Numbered from the stretch's first letter, positions 21,630 through 29,126 are shown. The stretch: DNA of 64,000 nucleotides from CAYZBF01 sp964476585 (GCA_964476585.1 CAYZBF010000002.1:62001-126000), one strand, 5' to 3'. Numbers and translations: made by a program. Notes: generated by a model not told the origin, from the sequence alone.

Positions 21630-22048
21630 GGGGTAAAGTGATTTTTTTCTCTTTTAAAGGACAAAAAAGTTAAGAAGAAATCGAGAATCGTCCCACTTCA
21701 TTAAAAAAAATATATTTAAAAATATAGGTTCATTCGATTTATAGCTGGATTTTAAACCTACTGATTCTTTACCAGTGCATTTAATAAACAAAACATATTT
21801 TATATCTTTGTTATGAATTAAGTATCGACAACGATTTTCGATACTTCAAATAACTTGTAATCCTACAAATAAGAAGTAAGTACAAAGCGTGAGCCAGTTC
21901 TCTAACGTCTAATCAAAAACGTCTACAGTCAGAGCATTTTTAAGGACGTTCTACTTGGCGTATTTCAAGGCATAGTTAAACATTACAACCATTTCCCCAT
22001 TCATTTCTTCTCTATTTTAGGTATTTGAAAATATCCTCACGCAAGCAC
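21630..22048. other. Intergenic region between divergent mraZ and RRM genes
   Basis: No open reading frame with a plausible start and codon use was seen here. The stretch is AT-rich and contains one inverted repeat (21820-21846) and the segments ACGTCTAATCAAAAACGTCT and GGACGTTCTAC around 21907-21955, which repeat the hexamer ACGTCT/ACGTTC. It separates the dcw promoter from the promoter of the RNA-binding protein gene. Confidence 0.5.
21820..21846. repeat. Inverted repeat, 9-bp arms
   Basis: AAGTATCGA at 21820-21828 is repeated as TCGATACTT at 21838-21846, with a nine-base centre. No U-tract follows on either strand, so a protein-binding dyad is as likely as a terminator. Confidence 0.5.
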
Positions 22049-22076
22049 TTGACTTTTCTTATATTTACTTTAAATT
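22049..22076 (+). promoter_or_regulatory. Candidate promoter of the RRM protein gene
   Basis: TTGACT (22049-22054) and TAAATT (22071-22076) are spaced by 16 bases. Transcription would start near 22084, giving a leader of about 210 bases before the ATG at 22294, unusually long for this window. Confidence 0.5.
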
Positions 22077-22293
22077 CAAGTTGATGTTAGGCCGTGTAAA
22101 AAAGAGTGTTAAAAGGGTTTAGCAGAGGAATAAGTTATTTGGAAATAGGTGCATACCATCTGGATTTAGCAATTATCACGAAATATCGGATATAAAAAGC
22201 AATGCGCCAAAAAATGTTAAATTGTTTGATTTCCGACTGTATTCGGTTCCAAGCTGAAGGACAGTATGGAGATTACACAAGGAGGTTAGAGTA

Positions 22294-22575
22294 ATGACAA
22301 AGGAAATCTACGTTGGGAACTTACCCTTTAGTGCATCAGAAGAAGATATTTCTAAACTGTTTTCACAGCATGGAACCGTACATTCAGTAAAGTTGGTCAC
22401 TGATCGTGATACCGGAAGGCCTCGTGGTTTTGGTTTTGTGGAGATGGATCAGGACGAAGCCGATGCAGCCATTCAGGCGCTTAACGGTACTGAACTTGAT
22501 GGGCGCAGTTTACGCATTAATGAGGCCAGAAAACGCGATTCTCGTAATTCTCGTCCTCAACGACGCAGGTATTAA
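22294..22575 (+). CDS. RRM-type RNA-binding protein
   Basis: This is a 93-residue single-RRM protein of the small bacterial Rbp type, expected to bind single-stranded RNA in the cytoplasm. RNP2 is IYVGNLPF at residues 4-11 and RNP1 is RGFGFVEM at about 44-51; the aromatic residues that stack on RNA are all present. A short Arg/Ser-rich tail (RKRDSRNSRPQRRRY) follows, as in cyanobacterial and delta-proteobacterial relatives, some of which are cold-induced. ATG at 22294 has a strong AAGGAGG site. The codon choice (GGCGCTTAACGG, CGCGATTC) looks less AT-biased than the neighbours, which may hint at transfer. It is monocistronic and flanked by long non-coding stretches. Confidence 0.92.
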   Translation: MTKEIYVGNLPFSASEEDISKLFSQHGTVHSVKLVTDRDTGRPRGFGFVEMDQDEADAAIQALNGTELDGRSLRINEARKRDSRNSRPQRRRY

Positions 22576-22893
22576 GATAAATGCTAAATATCGAAGCGCC
22601 ATAAAGATCATAGCTCTTTTAGAGTCTGATTAGGATTCCTTCTATACCCTCGTACTTGATTAAAAATGGCAAATAACCTGGGTTATATGCTGGGAGGTTC
22701 ACGCCTCCCAGCATTAGGGTCATTGGTTGCGCGCCAAAAGTCAAGAGTCAGGGTTTAACAGCAGTTTATAGCCTTTAGAGAAGCGATCCGGTGGTTCGCT
22801 GGGCCTTCTGTCTCCGGTTTACGGTTATACTATGGTTCAACATTCACGGACGCCATAAATCCCAGGGAATATTAGCCGAATAGAATATGTTTT
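22576..22893. other. Non-coding stretch after the RRM gene
   Basis: This 318-base stretch has no supported gene. It carries a strong hairpin at 22687-22714 and is richer in G and C than most intergenic DNA in the window. It separates convergent genes (RRM on +, homocysteine methyltransferase on -). Confidence 0.5.
22687..22714. terminator. Strong hairpin between convergent genes
   Basis: ATGCTGGGAGG (22687-22697) pairs perfectly with CCTCCCAGCAT (22704-22714) around a six-base loop. The 11-bp stem could end transcription from both sides, but no run of T follows on either strand, so a classical intrinsic terminator is not shown. Confidence 0.5.
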
Positions 22894-23793
22894 TTAACCG
22901 ACGGAGTCAACCATCTTTCTTATAGCTCTGATGTGCTTTGGTGTTGTTCCACAGCAACCTCCAATGATTGACACACCTAAAGAAACTAATTCTTTTGCTT
23001 TTTCTGCCATAAACTCTGGTGTCTCGGGATAAACAACAGTATTTCCTTTTATCTCTGGAATACCTGCGTTAGATTGAATGATAATTGGAAGATGGCTAAA
23101 TTCCCTGAATTCCCTGGCTATCTTTATCATGTTATCTATACCGTTTCCACAGTTCGAACCTATGATATCGGCTCCTGCATTTGTAAGTCCTTTTACAGCT
23201 TCTTCTATATTTATACCCATCACAGTATAAAAACCTCTGGGGATGGGATCAAATGTCATTGTTGCAATAACAGGGGTTGACGACGAAACAGTTTTCGCCG
23301 CTTTAACGGCAATTGTTGCCTCTCTCAAATCGGTCATTGTCTCTACGCATATAATGTCAACGTCTGCACTGATGAGTGCCTTCATCTGTCTTTCAAAACT
23401 ATCGTACATTTCGGAATCTGATGTATCCCCATAAGGCTCCAGGAGTTTTCCACTTGGGCCGCAGGAACCAGAGATATAAGCGCATTCTCCTACGATTTTT
23501 CTTACAGCAAGGACAGCATTTCTGTTTATTTCCTCTGTTTTATCCGCAAGCGAATAAAACGAAAGCTTCAAGGGAGACGCTCCAAAGGTATTGGTCTGAA
23601 CTATATCAGCCCCTGCCTCAAGATAAAGACTGGCAATCTCATGAAGGATCGGGAGACGTGTAAGGTTAAAAGATTCCGGAGGTTCCCCTGCCCCAAGACC
23701 ACGTTCCATAAGCATTGTTCCCATTGCTCCATCAGAAACAAGTATCTCGCCATTCTTCAATCGCTTGAGAAGTCCTTCCACCCTACCTCCCAT
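22894..23793 (-). CDS. Homocysteine S-methyltransferase, MetH N-terminal module-like
   Basis: The protein (299 residues from ATG 23793) is a stand-alone homocysteine-binding barrel (Pfam S-methyl_trans family), equivalent to the first module of cobalamin-dependent methionine synthase. Motifs include LVSDGAMGTML, GADIVQTNTFGAS, and the zinc ligands in GSNCGNG (about residue 210) and GGCCGTTP (about 280), which bind and activate the homocysteine thiol. A GTG at 23817 would add eight residues, but these lie in a dispersed repeat arm, so 23793 is preferred, although no clear ribosome binding site is seen. It is the last gene of the corrinoid operon, 92 bases after the corrinoid protein gene, with a repeat between. 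It is predicted to take a methyl group from the corrinoid protein to make methionine. Betaine- or S-methylmethionine-dependent activity without corrinoid is the alternative. Confidence 0.85.
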   Translation of the reverse strand: MGGRVEGLLKRLKNGEILVSDGAMGTMLMERGLGAGEPPESFNLTRLPILHEIASLYLEAGADIVQTNTFGASPLKLSFYSLADKTEEINRNAVLAVRKIVGECAYISGSCGPSGKLLEPYGDTSDSEMYDSFERQMKALISADVDIICVETMTDLREATIAVKAAKTVSSSTPVIATMTFDPIPRGFYTVMGINIEEAVKGLTNAGADIIGSNCGNGIDNMIKIAREFREFSHLPIIIQSNAGIPEIKGNTVVYPETPEFMAEKAKELVSLGVSIIGGCCGTTPKHIRAIRKMVDSVG

Positions 23794-23802
23794 TTTTAAA
23801 AG

Positions 23803-23888
23803 TAACCGCAGATACACACAGATGTTCGCAAATACAATTACTTCTAAAATTCATTTAATCTGTGTCTATTTGTGTTCATCTGCGGTTA
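23803..23888. repeat. Dispersed repeat with terminal inverted arms inside the operon
   Basis: TAACCGCAGAT (23803-23813) is repeated inverted as ATCTGCGGTTA (23878-23888). The inner parts are related too, with variants of ACACAGAT. It belongs to the family of ACAGAG/GCAGAT repeats found at several intergenic sites in this window and could fold into a long imperfect hairpin in the operon mRNA. Confidence 0.7.
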
Positions 23889-24536
23889 CACAAATTTTTT
23901 TGAGTTTTTTATAAGTTCTTTCACAGTTTCCACCGCGTTAACGCTATCATAGCCGTATGCATCAGCTCCTATCTCTTTTGCATATTCTTCTGAGACAGGA
24001 GCTCCACCAATTATTATTTTTATTTTTCCTATAAGACCCTCTTCCCTTAAAAGATCCATAACATTCTTCATAACAGGCATCGTTGTTGTAAGAAGTGCAG
24101 ACATACCTATAACCGTAGCATTTTCTTTCTTTGCGGTTTGGATGAACTTCAAGGGCGAAACATTGTTGCCAAGGTTTATAACTTCAAAGCCAGCACCCTT
24201 AAGCATAATACCTACAAGGTTCTTTCCTATATCATGTAAATCCCCTTGAACCGTCCCGATGACCACCTTTCCAATAATTGGTATCCCTTCTTGTATAAAC
24301 ATCGGTCTAAGTAGGTCCATTCCTGCATACATTGCTGTGGCAGCAAGAAGCACATCTGGAAGGAAGATTTCATGAGCCTTGTACTTTTTTCCTATTATGT
24401 CCATGCCATAAATCAGACCCTCATCAAGTATCTCCTTGGGGGTTATTCTCTCTTCTATCGCTTCTTTCGTTAATGCTCTTACCTTTTCATCATTGCCCGA
24501 CTGTAAGCTCTCTCGTATCTTGTTTAATATATCCAT
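23886..24536 (-). CDS. Corrinoid protein (MtbC/MtgC-like B12-binding)
   Basis: This 216-residue protein is a methyl carrier with cobalamin as cofactor. The N-terminal helical cap (residues about 1-85; PKEILDEGLIYGMDIIGKKY, FLPDVLLAATAMYAGMDLL) precedes a Rossmann B12-binding domain with the lower-ligand motif DLHDIGKNLV near residue 103 (the DxHxxG His coordinates cobalt), MSALLTTTM and IIIGGAPV. Length and order match MtbC, MtgC and MtaC carriers. ATG at 24536 overlaps the stop of the upstream gene (TAATG). With an MttB-family methyltransferase, an activation-domain protein and a homocysteine methyltransferase in the same operon, it is expected to shuttle a methyl group between a methylamine or betaine and homocysteine. 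Confidence 0.93.
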   Translation of the reverse strand: MDILNKIRESLQSGNDEKVRALTKEAIEERITPKEILDEGLIYGMDIIGKKYKAHEIFLPDVLLAATAMYAGMDLLRPMFIQEGIPIIGKVVIGTVQGDLHDIGKNLVGIMLKGAGFEVINLGNNVSPLKFIQTAKKENATVIGMSALLTTTMPVMKNVMDLLREEGLIGKIKIIIGGAPVSEEYAKEIGADAYGYDSVNAVETVKELIKNSKKFV

Positions 24537-25279
24537 TATGCTATAACTTCCTTGTTGTTATGTCCTGATTCTCTAAACAACCCCCTTATCCTATCTCTGC
24601 AGGAGTGTGTTTTGCATTGACTGCAGAAAGGATAAGAGTCTTCAAAGTTATGAATCTCTTTCTCCCCGGAAACTATTACACCCGATATTGATTTTAATGG
24701 TTTCATTAGATAACTACCCAGGAGTGTGATACCAATATCCTCTGGATGCAGAAATTCAAATAGTTTTTTTTGCCCGCTCATATGCCAACCGCAATAACCT
24801 GGACTATATCTTAAAATCCCTGTTGATGCATTAATCTCACCCTTTTTTGAGAGCAACTTTAAAAAATGGTATTCAACAATGTCGGCCGCCTTTTCAACTC
24901 CATCTGATGCAACAGAATCTAACATACTTCCGAGAGCCAACTCATTTGCTTTGAAGAGTTCATCTATCTTTTGACTCAACCTATCCCCAAGTGTGACGGC
25001 GAAAATAGCAAGATTTCCTGCCTCCCTGAAGATATCATCAAGGGGAGTCCTCTTTTCATTCAATCCTTCACCGGTGTAGATAGATTCAAACTCGGGTATG
25101 GATATTTCTGAAATGATACCTTTCGGATGAGAAAATTCAATAAAAAGTTCCATTGCCCTGTTAAAGAGTGCTTCAATTTTCCGAGGTAACTCTCTGTCAA
25201 TAGTGATACCTTGAGTTTTTAAGACGGTAACTCTACTCGGTTTAACATCATAGATAGGGATCTCGATAATTTCTCTCAT
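24536..25279 (-). CDS. Methionine synthase activation-domain-like protein
   Basis: This 247-residue protein resembles the C-terminal reactivation module of MetH, found here as a separate protein. The key motif RYSPGYCGWHMSGQKKLFEFL (about residues 157-177) corresponds to the SAM-binding RxxPGY segment of MetH, and EDIGITLLGSYLMKPLKSISGV resembles its following ESxxMxPxxSxSG segment. The C terminus adds a Cys-rich patch, CSQCKTHSCRDR, absent from classical MetH, which may bind a metal or iron-sulfur cluster. The expected role is reductive reactivation of oxidised cob(II)alamin on the partner corrinoid protein. ATG at 25279 overlaps the mttB-like stop (ATGA). Iron-sulfur RamA-type activases do the same job in many methylotrophic operons; none is present here. 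Confidence 0.78.
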   Translation of the reverse strand: MREIIEIPIYDVKPSRVTVLKTQGITIDRELPRKIEALFNRAMELFIEFSHPKGIISEISIPEFESIYTGEGLNEKRTPLDDIFREAGNLAIFAVTLGDRLSQKIDELFKANELALGSMLDSVASDGVEKAADIVEYHFLKLLSKKGEINASTGILRYSPGYCGWHMSGQKKLFEFLHPEDIGITLLGSYLMKPLKSISGVIVSGEKEIHNFEDSYPFCSQCKTHSCRDRIRGLFRESGHNNKEVIA

Positions 25280-26736
25280 AAAGTTATCTCCGGGAGACTC
25301 TCCATTCCATAACGATGCGCCTCAAGTTTCATAAGTTTTATCAACTCTTTTTTTGTACTATCCGGAAGTCTTGAGGGTTCATAATCTTTAATTAGTTTCT
25401 CTACCTCACTATGAGCCCTTTCTAAAAGTGCTAAACCACCTTCCTCTTGCCATCTCGCCCTATTTGCCCTGTCAATTACAGGCCCTGGGAAATAAAATTC
25501 TTCATGTAAATACCGACGCGTATGTTCTGATATTAAGAGGTGCTGTTCCCTTAAGAGTTCTTGGAATCTCGGGAGCGATGGAAAGTCCTCTTTGGGTTCA
25601 ATTCCCTTTATCAGACGGAGTGCCATTCCACATATCTCATTATCAAGAACAAGCTTTTCAAGACTCTGGCAACTTTCGAAATCAAGCATCCCAGGCCCTG
25701 AAATGTTATTTATACCAGATAGAGTAGCAAGCACAGCACCCATTCCCGATTCAAGACCTGCCTGTGCATCAAGCTGCTTCGCATCGCTCAGCGATATATA
25801 GCCCTGAGTGGGGATACCCAGATATTTCCCGATCTCATTATATGCACAGTCTATCATCTGTGTTTCTACAGCCCCCATTGGAGTCGTCTCATATCGGACA
25901 TCAAATATTGCCGGTGAGCCGCCATAAAGGATAGGTGTTCCTGGATTTATAAACTGGCTGATTACTATACCACTCAGAGTCTCAGCTGTATGCTGCACCA
26001 ATGTCCCGACAAGGGTGACCGGTGCCATAAATCCCGATAATGGCATGGAAACAAATTCTACGGGGATTGAGTAGAGTGCACAGTCAACAACATTCTGGGA
26101 TGTAACATCACTCCATTTAAGAGGTGACGTTGGGCAGCAGGAGAATATCGTAAGAGGTTTTAGTGCAAGTTCCTCTTTTGTCCCACGTACACCAATCTGA
26201 AAATCCTTCATTACATTGAATGATTCAATGGTAAAGGCTCCTGTGACAACAGGTTTTTCACAGTATAGAAGGCTTAAGAACAGCCTATAACTGTCTGAAA
26301 TTTTTTCATTAATATCTGCTGGTATAAATGCTGTGCTCTGTGAAGCAATGTTATTAAGCTGACTTATAACTTTTGTATGTCTGATATAATCCTCTGTATT
26401 TGGCTTACGAATCTTCTTAGTTTCACAGTCAAGGATATTTAATGCAGCTGAACCAGGCGTAAAATATACATTATAATCCGAAAAGTGATGTGTTTCATTA
26501 CCAAGAACATCATAGAGTTTAAATGAGCGCGGGACTGTTTCCAAAGCTTTATCAATAATTTCATCCTTTAGAATAACATGATAGTTCTCCATTTCCACAT
26601 TTGCACCAAAATCCCCCAGCATAGAAAGGATATCCTCATTGTGAATCTCCACGCCAAGTTTACAAAGAACTTCCCTCGCTTCCCTTATTATCTTTTCTAT
26701 AAGCTCATCGCTCAGAAATCTTAAAACAGGCCTCAT
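25276..26736 (-). CDS. MttB-superfamily corrinoid methyltransferase (non-pyrrolysine)
   Basis: This 486-residue protein belongs to the trimethylamine methyltransferase MttB superfamily (COG5598), which moves a methyl group from a quaternary or tertiary amine to a corrinoid protein. Typical segments are the N-terminal REAREVLCKLGVEIHNEDIL, YFTPGSAALNILD, FSCCPTSPLKW, GGSPAIFDVRYETTPMGAVE, and the late FYFPGPVIDRANRARWQEEG. The frame contains no in-frame amber codon, so it lacks pyrrolysine and resembles the MtgB branch (glycine betaine, proline betaine, carnitine and similar donors). ATG at 26736 has AAAGGAG upstream. It is the first gene of the operon and is divergent from a TetR regulator. 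The substrate cannot be told from sequence. Confidence 0.92.
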   Translation of the reverse strand: MRPVLRFLSDELIEKIIREAREVLCKLGVEIHNEDILSMLGDFGANVEMENYHVILKDEIIDKALETVPRSFKLYDVLGNETHHFSDYNVYFTPGSAALNILDCETKKIRKPNTEDYIRHTKVISQLNNIASQSTAFIPADINEKISDSYRLFLSLLYCEKPVVTGAFTIESFNVMKDFQIGVRGTKEELALKPLTIFSCCPTSPLKWSDVTSQNVVDCALYSIPVEFVSMPLSGFMAPVTLVGTLVQHTAETLSGIVISQFINPGTPILYGGSPAIFDVRYETTPMGAVETQMIDCAYNEIGKYLGIPTQGYISLSDAKQLDAQAGLESGMGAVLATLSGINNISGPGMLDFESCQSLEKLVLDNEICGMALRLIKGIEPKEDFPSLPRFQELLREQHLLISEHTRRYLHEEFYFPGPVIDRANRARWQEEGGLALLERAHSEVEKLIKDYEPSRLPDSTKKELIKLMKLEAHRYGMESLPEITL

Positions 26737-26771
26737 TATCTACTCCTTTTAAATTCATAATAATTTGCTTA

Positions 26772-26800
26772 ATCATACATAAAATCTCCAAATATTGCAA
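26772..26800 (-). promoter_or_regulatory. Promoter of the corrinoid methyltransferase operon
   Basis: On the minus strand TTGCAA (26800-26795) and TATGAT (26777-26772) are spaced by 17 bases, giving a start near 26765 and a leader of about 28 bases. This is too short for a riboswitch. Confidence 0.65.
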
Positions 26801-26825
26801 GGAATTTTTTAAATACAAATGTCAC

Positions 26826-26855
26826 TTGACTTTTTTCTTTCTCCGCTATTATAAT
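26826..26855 (+). promoter_or_regulatory. Promoter of the TetR gene
   Basis: TTGACT (26826-26831) and TATAAT (26850-26855) are spaced by 18 bases. The -10 element lies within the left arm of the large palindrome, so binding there would block this promoter. Confidence 0.65.
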
Positions 26856-26885
26856 AATGACTGACCGTTCGGCCATTATTATAAT
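26848..26885. promoter_or_regulatory. 38-bp palindromic operator, probably for the TetR regulator
   Basis: The arms ATTATAATAATG (26848-26859) and CATTATTATAAT (26874-26885) are perfect inverted repeats. The core TGACCGTTCGGCCA is itself nearly palindromic and resembles known TetR-family operators with ACCG/CGGT half sites. Sixteen of 19 base pairs match about the centre at 26866/26867. It covers the tetR -10 and start, and lies about 50 bases upstream of the mttB promoter. Confidence 0.75.
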
Positions 26886-26921
26886 GAAAGTAAATCAAGG
26901 AAATTTTAAAGGAGTATTTCA

Positions 26922-27563
26922 GTGCCAAAGATTGTAAATAAAGAACAGCGTAAAAAAGAAATAGCTCTTGCTGCATTGGATATATTTGCAGAAAAGGGTT
27001 TTGAGGCAGCCACTATAAATGAAATAACCAGGTTTGCAGGAATAGGCAAAGGTACCATCTATGAGTATTTCAAATCAAAGGATGACCTGATTTTCAACTC
27101 AATAAAGGTGTGGCTCGAACTTATAGAGAAAAAAACTAAAGATCAGATTGTTGAAATTAATGATCCTGCCCAGCGCCTTCGTACATTTGTACAGGCTTCA
27201 ATGGAGGCTTTTATATCGGATGAACACGCTATGAAGCTTTCAATTGCTTTAATGCAAATAACATTAAGTGAAACAAAGCCTTACATAGAAAAAAAAGTTT
27301 TTTTTGAGACACTTATGAATATGTCCAAAATTATTGTGGACATTCTTCAAGATGGAGTATCTAAGGGGGTATTCAAACCGGAAGTATCAAAAAATGCCGA
27401 AAAGATAGCTGTTAACTTATTAGCATACCTTGATGGCATAAGCGCATATTATTGTATAAACAAAGCTCACATTAATCTCAAGAAACAGATTGATATCTTC
27501 CTCAAGCAGCTTATGGCAAGTATAATGATGCCCCAATCTACCCAAAAAAAAAGGAGAGTATGA
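26922..27563 (+). CDS. TetR/AcrR-family transcriptional regulator
   Basis: This 213-residue protein has an N-terminal TetR helix-turn-helix (about residues 10-56: ALDIFAEKGFEAATINEITRFAG then GTIYEYFKSKDDLIFNSI) and a helical ligand-binding domain. The start is GTG at 26922 with AAAGGAG nine bases upstream. It is divergent from the mttB-corrinoid operon and has a 38-bp palindrome over its own promoter, so autoregulation and control of the operon are likely. The inducer may be the methylated substrate or a product, which is inference. Followed by a small terminator. Confidence 0.92.
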   Translation: MPKIVNKEQRKKEIALAALDIFAEKGFEAATINEITRFAGIGKGTIYEYFKSKDDLIFNSIKVWLELIEKKTKDQIVEINDPAQRLRTFVQASMEAFISDEHAMKLSIALMQITLSETKPYIEKKVFFETLMNMSKIIVDILQDGVSKGVFKPEVSKNAEKIAVNLLAYLDGISAYYCINKAHINLKKQIDIFLKQLMASIMMPQSTQKKRRV

Positions 27564-27596
27564 TTATGGTGGGGGCAGAAGCTCGCTCTCACTAAT

Positions 27597-27628
27597 GGAA
27601 AAGTCATGCTTTTCCCCCAATATTTTTT
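27597..27628 (+). terminator. Intrinsic terminator of tetR
   Basis: GGAAAAG (27597-27603) pairs with CTTTTCC (27609-27615) around a five-base loop, followed by CCCAATATTTTTT. The U-tract starts a few bases late, so efficiency is uncertain. Confidence 0.55.
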
Positions 27629-27695
27629 CTCTGTGCTCTCTGCCTACCCCGTAGGGAGGAACCGACCGTATCGAGGTATCTCTGTGGCAAAAAGT
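27624..27695. repeat. Dispersed CTCTGTG-type repeat
   Basis: TTTTCTCTGTGCTCTCTGCC and, 40 bases on, TATCTCTGTGGCAAAAAG belong to the same family as the CCACAGAGACACGGAG element near 49061 and CCACAGAGGCATAGAG near 57074. It lies between tetR and ruvX. Confidence 0.6.
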
Positions 27696-27732
27696 CAACT
27701 TGCAAAATGGAATTTTAACAATATATTGGACT

Positions 27733-28125
27733 ATGGTGCGCTGGATAGGTCTTGATATCGGAAGTAAATGGACTGGGATTGCAATGACCGATGAGTTGAA
27801 CATTATAGAGCCCAGGGATACGATAAAAACTGAAGACTTAATCAAGGAACTGAAGAGATACAAGCAGGAATATGAGATAGAAGGTTTGGTAGTGGGATTT
27901 CCTTTGACGACAAAGGGAAAGGTAGGAGAGAGAGCAAAAATGGTGGAGAGGATAAAAGAGGAGATACAGATCGAATTAAACCTTCCTGTCCATCTCCATG
28001 ATGAACGCTTTACAACAAAAGAAGCGATGGAAATAGCTTTGGAAATAGGTAAAGCAAAGGATAAGCGACTACTCGATAGAATAAGTGCAACGTTAATCCT
28101 AAAGAGGTTCTTTGAAGAGAATTAA
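27733..28125 (+). CDS. ruvX: RuvX/YqgF Holliday junction resolvase-like nuclease
   Basis: This is an RNase H-fold protein of the YqgF family, which acts in pre-16S rRNA 5' maturation and/or Holliday junction processing. ATG at 27733 gives 130 residues, the usual family length: WIGLDIGSKWTGIAM holds the first catalytic Asp, LVVGFPLTTKGKVGERA the next conserved segment, DERFTTKEA the Glu-containing strand, and LLDRISATLILKRF the last Asp. An in-frame ATG at 27700 would add eleven residues but lies in the promoter-like region. A TATATT sequence ends about five bases before the ATG, so the mRNA may be leaderless. The stop overlaps the start of mltG by 14 bases. Confidence 0.92.
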   Translation: MVRWIGLDIGSKWTGIAMTDELNIIEPRDTIKTEDLIKELKRYKQEYEIEGLVVGFPLTTKGKVGERAKMVERIKEEIQIELNLPVHLHDERFTTKEAMEIALEIGKAKDKRLLDRISATLILKRFFEEN

Positions 28126-29098
28126 GATTTTCTGTATTCCCTTAATTATTGCTCTCCTTTTATCCCCAATAGCCTTTTCCAAATTAAAGAACGAAGAAAT
28201 AGCTGTAAAGATTGAAAAGGGGAAGAATGTCAATGAGATTGCTTCACTCTTAGCTCAAGGGCGAATAATTGAGGATAGATACGGATTTCGAATATTGTGT
28301 ACCCTTAGCGGGAAAGCAAATAAGCTCTCCTACGGGTGGTACAAACTGAGAACTTACCAGGAGCCTCGTTCCGTTCTAACTATTCTATCAAAGGGTCAAA
28401 GAATGACTGTCTGTGTAACTATACCAGAGGGATTAACTGTGGAGCAGACGATAAATCTTTTAGCATTGAAGACTGATATCGACGTAGAAGGCCTGGATTC
28501 TTTATCCCATGATGCGGAATTTATACACAGTTTAGGAATAAATGTTAACTCCCTGGAGGGTTTTCTCTTTCCTGATACATATATCTTTTATAGAAGTGAA
28601 GACCCGGGGAAGGTTATAAAAAATATGGTTTTTAACCTATTTTCCATATTAAAACCCGCTTCCAGAATCAGTGATTCCAGAATTGTGATTCATTCAATGG
28701 AATTTAACCCATATGAGATACTAACGATAGCATCCCTTGTTGAGAAGGAAGCAATGGTGGATAGAGAAAAACCAATTATAGCTTCTGTCATCTATAACAG
28801 ATTAAAGAAAAGAATTAGACTTCAAATCGATGCAACAGTGCTTTATGCTTTAGGATATCATAAGCCGCGCGTTTATTACAAAGATCTCAAAATAGACTCA
28901 CCGTATAACACGTATAAAAACAAGGGTCTTCCTCCAGGACCAATCGCCAATCCCGGATACCAAGCAATAATTGCTGCAATGCATCCAGCAAAAACTGATT
29001 ATCTTTATTATGTGGCCACTGGTAAAGGAGACCACATCTTTACAAAAACCCTTAGTGAACACAATAGGGCAAAATTTGAGGTAAAGAGAAACCAGTAG
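28112..29098 (+). CDS. mltG: Endolytic transglycosylase MltG (YceG)
   Basis: MltG is an inner-membrane endolytic murein transglycosylase that cuts nascent glycan strands. The 328-residue protein has an N-terminal membrane/signal segment (about residues 3-23), a LysM-like region with IPEGLTVEQTINLLA, and the YceG domain with LEGFLFPDTYIF, the catalytic Glu in IASLVEKEAMVDREKP, VIYNRLKKRIRLQIDATVLY, the SPYNTYKNKGLPPGPIANPG signature and the closing YLYYVATGKGDHIFTKTLSEHN. The start is TTG at 28112 with AGAGG upstream, inside the end of ruvX. The ruvX-mltG pair is frequent in bacteria. Confidence 0.95.
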   Translation: MKRIKIFCIPLIIALLLSPIAFSKLKNEEIAVKIEKGKNVNEIASLLAQGRIIEDRYGFRILCTLSGKANKLSYGWYKLRTYQEPRSVLTILSKGQRMTVCVTIPEGLTVEQTINLLALKTDIDVEGLDSLSHDAEFIHSLGINVNSLEGFLFPDTYIFYRSEDPGKVIKNMVFNLFSILKPASRISDSRIVIHSMEFNPYEILTIASLVEKEAMVDREKPIIASVIYNRLKKRIRLQIDATVLYALGYHKPRVYYKDLKIDSPYNTYKNKGLPPGPIANPGYQAIIAAMHPAKTDYLYYVATGKGDHIFTKTLSEHNRAKFEVKRNQ

Positions 29099-29126
29099 TC
29101 GCTACACCCCATTGAAAAAGTATTTG

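Noticed and set aside
22406..22633. 75-codon plus-strand frame overlapping the RRM gene
   Set aside because: It is the shifted frame of the RRM gene, with no ribosome binding site and no domain.
25276..26736. Pyrrolysine-containing MttB
   Set aside because: The frame has no in-frame TAG codon, so it is not of the pyrrolysine type.
26737..26771. SAM or cobalamin riboswitch before the corrinoid operon
   Set aside because: The promoter leaves a leader of only about 28 bases.
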